DNA from: Cyclobacteriaceae bacterium
GTDB taxonomy: Bacteria; Bacteroidota; Bacteroidia; Cytophagales; Cyclobacteriaceae
Length of the DNA: 6,187 bases
Direction of reading: 5' to 3'
Assembly: GCA_947458795.1 (NCBI GenBank)
Contig: CANHCD010000133.1
Span: 1-6,187 of the forward strand
The position numbers and the translations under genes are program-made. This document shows positions 1 to 4,785 of the stretch, piece after piece. The notes beneath the pieces were generated by a model, which saw nothing but the letters and a program-made list of their open reading frames with translations, was not told where the DNA came from and did no database searches. The first letter of the stretch is position 1, and the number at the start of each line of letters is the position of its first letter.

Positions 1-504
1 AAAGTATTTACCACCATCTTCTTGATCGTCAAAGATCAAGATGTAGCAGAAGATCTGTTACAGGATGTATTTGTCAAGGTGCTCCACACCTTGAATTCTG
101 ACAAGTACAACGAGGAAGGTAAATTTCAACCCTGGGTGATGCGTATTGCGCATAACCTGGCGATCGATCATTTTAGAAAGGCAAAAAGATACCCTACCAT
201 CCTCTTGGAAGATGGCAGCAATGTGTTCAATTCCCTAAGTTTTGCGGAAGACTCCTCCGAGGAGCAACGCATCAAAGAGGAAACCCTGGCCTATGTACGC
301 AATTTGATCGATGAACTCCCAGAGGCTCAGAAGGAAGTGGTCATCATGCGTCATTACTTAGACATGAGTTTCCAGGAAATAGCCGAACAAACCGGCGTCA
401 GTATCAATACAGCCTTGGGTAGAATGCGCTATGCGCTCAACCATATTCGTAAAAAAATGAAACTAGTAAACAGCGCCTATGATAAAATCATTTACCCCAA
501 ATGA
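1..504 (+). CDS. ECF-type RNA polymerase sigma factor (5' partial)
   Basis: This is a sigma-70 family factor of the extracytoplasmic function group, which directs RNA polymerase to a small regulon. The reading frame is open from the first base (KVFTTIFLIVKD...), so the true start lies upstream. The TTG at 22 is inside conserved region 2 and is not a believable start. About 25-30 N-terminal residues are probably missing. Of the 167 residues visible, 1-63 are region 2, with the AEDLLQDVFVKV helix (16-27) and the region 2.4 stretch PWVMRIAHNLAIDHFRKAKR (44-63). A short acidic linker follows. Region 4 is at about 95-153, with DELPEAQKEVVIMRHY and the helix-turn-helix MSFQEIAEQTGVSINTALGR (122-141). 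There is no region 3 and no extra C-terminal domain. Its end overlaps the next gene by 26 bases, which suggests translational coupling. The family is clear; the regulon cannot be told from sequence. Confidence 0.93.
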   Translation, partial: KVFTTIFLIVKDQDVAEDLLQDVFVKVLHTLNSDKYNEEGKFQPWVMRIAHNLAIDHFRKAKRYPTILLEDGSNVFNSLSFAEDSSEEQRIKEETLAYVRNLIDELPEAQKEVVIMRHYLDMSFQEIAEQTGVSINTALGRMRYALNHIRKKMKLVNSAYDKIIYPK

Positions 505-712
505 CCTGATTAGATATATCTATCAGGAAATGTCGGAGGTAGAACAAGAACTCTTGATGCAAGCCTTGCACAGCGACGACGCTTTGATGCAAGAATACAT
601 TCAACTGCTGAGCACGGTGGAGTTTTTGGAGCAAGTAAAATTGCAACCTTCCGAAAAAGTAGTGAAAGCCATCAAAAAAATGGCCCAGTCTACGGGACTT
701 CCACAAGTCTGA
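479..712 (+). CDS. small protein overlapping the ECF sigma gene; possible anti-sigma or regulatory partner
   Basis: The product is a 77-residue soluble protein of unknown function. The ATG at 479 lies inside the end of the sigma gene in another frame, so the two are probably translated together. The first half (LIRYIYQEMSEVEQELLMQA, residues 10-29, then LHSDDALMQEYIQLL) has the helical pattern of anti-sigma N-terminal domains: an L..Y...E(M/L)S.xE motif, a second helix, then a D-D-x-L-M loop. There are no Cys residues, so the HxxxCxxC zinc site of ZAS anti-sigma factors is absent. No transmembrane segment is present either. The second half is predicted helical and ends in a basic stretch (SEKVVKAIKKMAQS). 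From memory, Cytophagales genomes often pair an ECF sigma gene with a short protein of this style, but I cannot verify that here. That the gene is real is well supported by the overlap and by the terminator directly after it. The anti-sigma role is inference. Confidence 0.78.
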   Translation: MIKSFTPNDLIRYIYQEMSEVEQELLMQALHSDDALMQEYIQLLSTVEFLEQVKLQPSEKVVKAIKKMAQSTGLPQV

Positions 713-720
713 CCTAAGGT

Positions 721-751
721 AACCCCGCTGAATGGCGGGGTTTTCTTTTTT
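721..751 (+). terminator. Rho-independent terminator of the sigma factor unit
   Basis: A perfect 8-bp stem (AACCCCGC 721-728 with GCGGGGTT 735-742) encloses a 6-base loop. It is followed by a T-rich tract at 741-751, broken by a single C. It starts 8 bases after the stop codon of the small gene. The minus strand has no T tract after the stem, so it should act on plus-strand transcripts only. Confidence 0.93.
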
Positions 752-755
752 CCCT

Positions 756-815
756 GGGCTAGCATTTTTTCACTATAGCCCCCCCTAGTTAATTTTTTTG
801 ACTAGCCACTTTTTT
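756..815 (+). repeat. two further inverted repeats, possible back-up terminator
   Basis: GGGCTA (756-761) pairs with TAGCCC (776-781) around a 14-base loop. CTAGTTAA (785-792) pairs with TTGACTAG (798-805) with one T-G wobble and a five-T loop, and six Ts follow at 810-815. The outer arms GGCTAG (757-762) and CTAGCC (802-807) could also pair with each other. The second hairpin might act as a weak second terminator behind the strong one, but its stem is AT-rich and four bases separate it from the T run. No protein-coding frame is apparent here. Confidence 0.35.
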
Positions 816-860
816 ACAAGCAACCATAAAAGATAAGGTTTGAAGTCCAATTACCTGAGC

Positions 861-888
861 CGTTGACCGTGGTCTGTCGTCTGTCGAC
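861..888. repeat. degenerate 7-base tandem repeat, four units (YGTNGWC)
   Basis: Four head-to-tail heptads can be read without gaps: CGTTGAC, CGTGGTC, TGTCGTC and TGTCGAC, consensus YGTNGWC. The array stops 3 bases before the stop codon of the aldehyde dehydrogenase gene, which is read from the other strand. TGGTC (870-874) and GACCA (886-890) can also form a small hairpin. No function is evident. The array is short, but the period is exact and five of seven positions are nearly fixed. Confidence 0.6.
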
Positions 889-891
889 CAA

Positions 892-2319
892 TTAAAACCA
901 CTTCATCATCGTGGCGATCAACTTCTTGACACGAATTCCATAGGGAGGACGTAGTAAACTGACATTGTTAAATCCGATCCGCTGCTTCAACACTCCTTTT
1001 TCATTGCTAAAAGCCAAAAACCCAAACTTGCCGTGAGCCTTTCCAATACCGCTGTTGTTGACTCCTCCAAAAGGAAGCTCGCTGTGTAAAAAATGAAGCA
1101 CACAATCGTTGATCACCAGGTTGCCAGAGCTCGTTTCTGTTAGGACGCGTTTGGCGCGAGCGTCGTCTTTTCCAAAAAAGTACAAGGCTAGGGGCTTGGG
1201 CTGTGAATGGATTAAGGCCAAAGCATCGTTGATTTGGGAGTAGCTGAGTATAGGTAGGATTGGGCCGAAAATTTCTTCTTGATAGACAAGCATGTTCTCA
1301 TCAATCCCTGAAATCAAAGTAGGCGCAATGTACTTCGTCTCCTCGTCTACGTCTCCTCCAATTTCTATCTTAGCTCCTTTTTGAACTGCGTCATCCAGCA
1401 TCTGCTTGATTCGATCAAAGTGTTTTCCATTGATCAATCGCGCATAGTCTGGGCTTTGCATGACTCCTTTTCCCTCGGGGTCGTAGTAGCGAGTCATCGC
1501 AATTTGCGCCTCGTTAATAAAGGCCTCCTTCTTTTCTTCTGGAACAAGGATGTAATCTGGTGCGATGCAGGTTTGGCCACAGTTGACAAACTTGCCCCAC
1601 ATCAATTTTTCTGCAGCATCCTTCAGATCAGCCGAAGCATCCAGGATGACGGGAGATTTTCCTCCCAATTCTAGGGTGACCGAGCTCAAATGTTGTGCAG
1701 CAGCCCGCATTACGATTTTTCCAATCGCTGGGCTTCCCGTAAAGAAAATATGGTCGAAAGGCAAAGCCAAAAGCTCTGATGCTACCTCTTTTTCTCCCAA
1801 GCAAACCGCTACCTCATGAGGAGCAAAGAGTTCGCTCACGAGGTCTTGAACAAGCTGAGCGGTATGTGGGGCGTATTCAGAAGGTTTCAGAATCGCAGGA
1901 CATCCAGCCGCAAGTGCGGACACCAAAGGCCCAATGGCAAGGTTGAAGGGAAAATTCCAAGGTGAAATTAAGAGGGCCCGTCCTTTGGGTTCAGCGACAA
2001 TAAATGCCGAAGTACCGAGCATGGGAAGCGGCGTCGGTTGCGGTTGAGGCCGCATCCAAGCGCTTAGATTTTTAAGGCAATGCTTGATTTCCGAGGTAAC
2101 AGGGAATATCTCATTGAGATCTACCTCAGGTGCTGGTTTACTGAAATCCAACCAAAGTGCCTCACGGATAGCTTCATGGTGGGCATTGATCCAATTTAAA
2201 AGCTTGGTCAATCGTTCTTTTCGCTCCACAAGCGTGGAGGATCTCCAAGCAATGGACGTGGGTAGCTGGCTAGCAAAAAGTTCAGCGGGTGAAGGGCGAA
2301 AGTCAGAAAGCTGCGTCAT
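892..2319 (-). CDS. class 3 aldehyde dehydrogenase (ALDH3 family), NAD(P)-dependent
   Basis: This enzyme oxidises aldehydes to carboxylic acids with NAD or NADP. ALDH3 enzymes typically take medium- or long-chain aliphatic or aromatic aldehydes. The 475 residues match the family's usual length, and there is no long N-terminal extension. Visible motifs are PWNFPF with the oxyanion Asn at 122, KPSE with the cofactor-binding Lys at 145, FFTGS (192-196), LELGGKSP with the general base Glu at 217, NCGQTCIAPDY with the catalytic Cys at 251, EEIFGP (348-353) and LPFGGVNNSGIG (415-426). The spacing Asn122-Glu217-Cys251 equals Asn114-Glu209-Cys243 of mammalian ALDH3A1. The C-terminus (RPPYGIRVKKLIATMMKWF) is basic and hydrophobic, and might touch the membrane as in fatty aldehyde dehydrogenases, though it is too short and charged for a clear membrane helix. 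The ATG start lacks a clear Shine-Dalgarno. The gene lies 91 bases behind rluF on the same strand. The family is secure; the substrate is unknown. Confidence 0.95.
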   Translation of the reverse strand: MTQLSDFRPSPAELFASQLPTSIAWRSSTLVERKERLTKLLNWINAHHEAIREALWLDFSKPAPEVDLNEIFPVTSEIKHCLKNLSAWMRPQPQPTPLPMLGTSAFIVAEPKGRALLISPWNFPFNLAIGPLVSALAAGCPAILKPSEYAPHTAQLVQDLVSELFAPHEVAVCLGEKEVASELLALPFDHIFFTGSPAIGKIVMRAAAQHLSSVTLELGGKSPVILDASADLKDAAEKLMWGKFVNCGQTCIAPDYILVPEEKKEAFINEAQIAMTRYYDPEGKGVMQSPDYARLINGKHFDRIKQMLDDAVQKGAKIEIGGDVDEETKYIAPTLISGIDENMLVYQEEIFGPILPILSYSQINDALALIHSQPKPLALYFFGKDDARAKRVLTETSSGNLVINDCVLHFLHSELPFGGVNNSGIGKAHGKFGFLAFSNEKGVLKQRIGFNNVSLLRPPYGIRVKKLIATMMKWF

Positions 2320-2410
2320 GACAAGAGGATTAGGGAACTATTTGCTGGTTAAGGTAGCCAGTTTTGTAGAAAAGTTGACGATTAGTCAGGGGAATCCTAA
2401 CAAAAAAGGG
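2320..2410 (-). other. intergenic gap between rluF and the aldehyde dehydrogenase gene
   Basis: The gap is 91 bases. I find no full TAnnTTTG element on the minus strand; TACCTTAA at 2353-2360 is only a partial match. No hairpin with a T tract follows rluF. Read-through from rluF is therefore possible, and a weak promoter of its own cannot be ruled out. Confidence 0.4.
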
Positions 2411-3139
2411 TTAAACCGTTTTGGAACTATCCTGAATCAGAAGATTGAGTTCGGCCAGCTCCTTTTCACTAAGGTCTCTCCATTTTCCGACGGCAAGATC
2501 GAGTTGAATGTGCATGATCCGGATCCGCTTGAGCTGGGTGACTTGGTACCCGAGGTAGCTACACATCCGGCGAATCTGCCGATTCAATCCTTGTTTGAGG
2601 ATAATCCGAAACTTAAACTTGTTGATGGCTTCGACCGTGCAGGGAGCGGTTACCGTATCCAAGATGGGGACGCCCGTACTCATCCGCTGCACGAAACCCG
2701 GATGCAGGGGTTTGTCCACAGTCACCACATATTCTTTTTCGTGGTTGTTTTTTGACCGCAGGATTTTATTGACCAAATCCCCTTCACTGGTCAACAGGAT
2801 CAGCCCCTCGCTGTCTTTATCCAGTCTACCAATTGGGAATATGCGTTCGGGATGGCCGATAAAATCGATGATATTGTCTTTTTCCCCTAGCGTATCTGTG
2901 GTCGAAACGATACCTACAGGCTTGTTGAAGGCAATGTAGACGTGCTGTTGCTTGGGCTTCCCGATCAATTGCCCATCTACGCGCACTTCATCCGTGGGGA
3001 AGACCTGGGTGCCCAATTCGGGAATCTTCCCATTGATGGTGATCCGTTTTTGTTCCAGCAGTCCATCCGCAGCTCTTCGAGAGCAAAAGCCTACTTCGCT
3101 GAGGTATTTATTGATTCGAATGGAGGATTCTTGACTCAT
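2411..3139 (-). CDS. rluF: 23S rRNA pseudouridine(2604) synthase RluF
   Basis: The enzyme converts a uridine of 23S rRNA (U2604 in E. coli numbering) to pseudouridine; the E. coli enzyme also acts on tRNA-Tyr. From the chosen ATG the protein has 242 residues. An S4 RNA-binding domain spans about 6-60 (IRINKYLSEVGFCSRRAADG). The RsuA/RluB/E/F catalytic domain follows, with GRLDKDSEGL and catalytic Asp107, the NNHEKEYVVTVDKP strand (131-144), and GLNRQIRRMCSYLGYQV (184-200). MSTGVPILDTVT and the C-terminal RIRIMHIQL...GKWRDLSEKEL closely match my recollection of E. coli RluF rather than RsuA, RluB or RluE. The long basic tail of the E. coli protein is absent. The ATG at 3139 is preferred over one 16 codons upstream (3187) because it puts MSQESSIRINKYL in register with the E. 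coli start and the extra residues look non-conserved. It lies 59 bases behind the peptidase gene. Confidence 0.93.
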   Translation of the reverse strand: MSQESSIRINKYLSEVGFCSRRAADGLLEQKRITINGKIPELGTQVFPTDEVRVDGQLIGKPKQQHVYIAFNKPVGIVSTTDTLGEKDNIIDFIGHPERIFPIGRLDKDSEGLILLTSEGDLVNKILRSKNNHEKEYVVTVDKPLHPGFVQRMSTGVPILDTVTAPCTVEAINKFKFRIILKQGLNRQIRRMCSYLGYQVTQLKRIRIMHIQLDLAVGKWRDLSEKELAELNLLIQDSSKTV

Positions 3140-3167
3140 AAAACTAGGCTCGTAGGATTCAAATAAA

Positions 3168-3218
3168 CAAGCAAGGTGTATGCTCAAAGGGCCAAGGCTT
3201 ATTTTTTCGCCTTGCTTG
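3168..3218 (-). repeat. competing inverted repeats at the peptidase/rluF junction
   Basis: On the minus-strand transcript, CAAGCAAGGC (3218-3209, the last codons of the peptidase gene) can pair over 6 bp with GCCTTG (3198-3193). It can instead pair over 9 bp with CCTTGCTTG (3176-3168), which is followed by TTTATTT. The two pairings exclude each other. The second could be a weak terminator or attenuator ahead of rluF. The base pairing is seen directly; the regulatory reading is speculative. TTTATTTG (3167-3160), with TTTG at 3188-3185, also resembles an imperfect Bacteroidota promoter with a short spacer. Confidence 0.3.
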
Positions 3219-4488
3219 CACTGGCCAACAAGCGATCATCCACTGTTGGATCTATTGCTGCCAAGAGCTTCATTACTTCGGCCTTTTTTTGAGTAAAAGC
3301 GGTCAGGTTGGCCTGAGAAACGGGCTCAGTTGGAGGGATGGTTTCCTTTAGCCAATCTTCTTGCTTTCCATTTTTCCAAAAACGAAAGCAGAGGTGCGGT
3401 CCTGTCGCCAATCCGGTGCTACCGACATAGCCAATGACTTGACCCTGCTTTACCCGGTCTCCTCTTCTTAGATCTCTGCTAATTTTAGAGAGGTGTAGGT
3501 ATTGGGTGGTATAGGTTTCGTTGTGTTTGATCTTTACATAGTTCCCGTTTGCAGCGGAGTAGCTTGCATCTTGCACGGTTCCATCTCCCACTGATCGTAT
3601 TTCTGTTCCTGTGGGGGCGGCATAGTCGGTGCCCAAATGAGCTTTGTACCTTTTTTGTACGGGATGAAAGCGGTTTAAATTGTATCGAGAGCTGATTCGG
3701 GAATATTTCAAGGGGTCCCGAAGAAAGGCTTTTTTGAAACTTTCACCGGCCTGATTGAAGAAGGTAAGTTGACCATTTTGTTCGAATGGGATGGCATGCA
3801 TCTCCTCTCCTTTGTGGTTAAAAAAAGCGAAATGAATTCCAGAGATGGAGACAACTTGCTCTTCGATCACTTTTTCTTCAAAAACTACTTTGAACACATC
3901 TCCTTTTTGTAAGGACTGAAAATCCACCGACCATCCGTAAAGATCTGCAAACTCATCAATTAGTTCGGGAGAGATGCCCTTGTCAACCATAGCATTGTAC
4001 AAGGAGCTGGTAATAATGCCTCCCACTTCTCTTTTTCGAGTCACCGCTGGCTTTTCCGCTTTGTGGATGGTGGCAGAATCCAGGTTAAACACCACGTATT
4101 CGGCGGGGTTGGGTTCGTAAATTAAAAAATGTGCCTTGGAAGAATTAGGCGGGGTAATGACAGTGAATTTTTTGTCAGCAGCAATCCTACGAACATCAAA
4201 TACTTCAGCAGATTTTTTGGCTAGCTCATCAATGATCTGGTAGGGCACATTGAAGGGAGTGAGTAGGGTGGCAAGGGTTTGATTTTTTGCGACTGTCCCC
4301 TCCACAATATTCAATCCGGTGACATTGATGCCGTAGAGAAACTGTTCCTTGGGAATAGAAAGACTATCTGTATGGGATTCCTTTTGCTCTGAAAACCATT
4401 TCGGGAACAGCCCCAAATCTGCTTGGTATACTCCGATTAGGAGTATAGACAAGAGCAAAGTGATCGATCCAATCCAATTTTTTTTCAT
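3199..4488 (-). CDS. MepM/Csd3-like M23 family metallopeptidase, membrane-anchored
   Basis: This is a zinc peptidase of the LytM/M23 family, likely cutting peptidoglycan cross-bridges on the periplasmic side. Numbering is from the ATG at 4488 (429 residues). The TTG two codons upstream is less likely because MKKN followed by a hydrophobic stretch is a normal N-terminus. Residues 6-21 form one membrane anchor or uncleaved signal. About 53-145 resembles the OapA/LysM-like inhibitory domain of MepM/Csd3 proteins (EGTVAKNQTLATLL...). About 155-245 is their second domain (GGIITSSLYNAMVDKGI...DFQSLQKGDVFKVVFEE). The M23 core is at about 280-378, with HLGTD (His284, Asp288), QYLHLS (His332) and GPHLCFRFWKNG (His365, Cys367). 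The usual HxH is thus HxC: the catalytic His is kept and the metal-ligand His is replaced by Cys. Spacing of all five positions fits LytM. No strong Shine-Dalgarno is seen. It heads a leftward run with rluF and the aldehyde dehydrogenase gene. Confidence 0.92.
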   Translation of the reverse strand: MKKNWIGSITLLLSILLIGVYQADLGLFPKWFSEQKESHTDSLSIPKEQFLYGINVTGLNIVEGTVAKNQTLATLLTPFNVPYQIIDELAKKSAEVFDVRRIAADKKFTVITPPNSSKAHFLIYEPNPAEYVVFNLDSATIHKAEKPAVTRKREVGGIITSSLYNAMVDKGISPELIDEFADLYGWSVDFQSLQKGDVFKVVFEEKVIEEQVVSISGIHFAFFNHKGEEMHAIPFEQNGQLTFFNQAGESFKKAFLRDPLKYSRISSRYNLNRFHPVQKRYKAHLGTDYAAPTGTEIRSVGDGTVQDASYSAANGNYVKIKHNETYTTQYLHLSKISRDLRRGDRVKQGQVIGYVGSTGLATGPHLCFRFWKNGKQEDWLKETIPPTEPVSQANLTAFTQKKAEVMKLLAAIDPTVDDRLLASASKAKK

Positions 4489-4785
4489 CAGCAACTAACC
4501 AAGCCCATCGGGCCACAATTTTTTTGGGCCTCCAAACAAGCCAAAAGATGTCTTTTTTCCTAGAAAACAGAGACAAATTAGACGGCAAAGGCTCTTTTTT
4601 AACCATAATTGACATTTTCCGAAAACAGAAATTGATTGGCTGAAGGGATGCTAAGGCCAGAGATTTTAGGTTTCAATGCCAAAAAACAAAAGAAAAATAG
4701 ACTTCAATAGGTGAATCTTAGCATATAGCTATCGTTCTGTGTCGCATTTATTTATCTTTGGGCTCCCAAAAATTAGGAATAAGTC
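4489..4785. other. divergent intergenic region between the M23 peptidase gene and aspS
   Basis: About 297 AT-rich bases separate two genes read away from each other, so promoters for both should lie here. The aspS side has a good -7 element (separate entry). For the peptidase, the minus strand offers only near matches: CTAATTTG at 4574-4581 (TA and TTTG one base too close) and TATTTTTC around 4692-4699. A small hairpin, GCCC-ATC-GGGC (4503-4513), lies about 15 bases upstream of the peptidase start in its leader. I see no tRNA, riboswitch fold or convincing small gene. Confidence 0.5.
4753..4760 (+). promoter_or_regulatory. Bacteroidota-type -7 promoter element of aspS
   Basis: TATCTTTG is an exact match to TAnnTTTG, the -7 element of the Bacteroidota primary sigma factor. 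It sits 25 bases before the aspS ATG, which predicts a leader of roughly 18-22 bases. No good -33 TTTG is found at the expected 19-21 base spacing, so the match rests on the -7 element and its position. Confidence 0.6.

Noticed and set aside
488..706. 72-codon open frame on the minus strand opposite the small sigma-linked gene
   Set aside because: It lies wholly within the antisense of the 77-residue gene, shows no family motif, and is better explained as a shadow of that gene.
721..742. Bidirectional use of the sigma-unit terminator for the aldehyde dehydrogenase transcript
   Set aside because: On the minus strand the stem is followed by ACCTTAGG, not a T run, and it lies about 150 bases past the stop codon.
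2084..2755. 223-codon plus-strand open frame spanning the aldehyde dehydrogenase/rluF junction
   Set aside because: It is antisense to two well-identified genes. The translated product has low-complexity, shadow-like composition and no family motif.
3140..3187. 16-codon N-terminal extension of RluF from the ATG at 3187
   Set aside because: The extension has no counterpart in E. coli RluF, and the ATG at 3139 aligns with the known family start.
3193..3214. CAAGGC/GCCTTG hairpin across the peptidase stop codon as an intrinsic terminator
   Set aside because: No T tract follows the stem on either strand.
4489..4494. TTG as start of the M23 peptidase
   Set aside because: An ATG two codons downstream gives a standard MKKN signal-anchor start.
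4364..4615. 83-codon open frame on the minus strand covering the peptidase start
   Set aside because: Its second half is the peptidase N-terminal region read in the wrong frame, and the first half has no recognisable domain or start signal.
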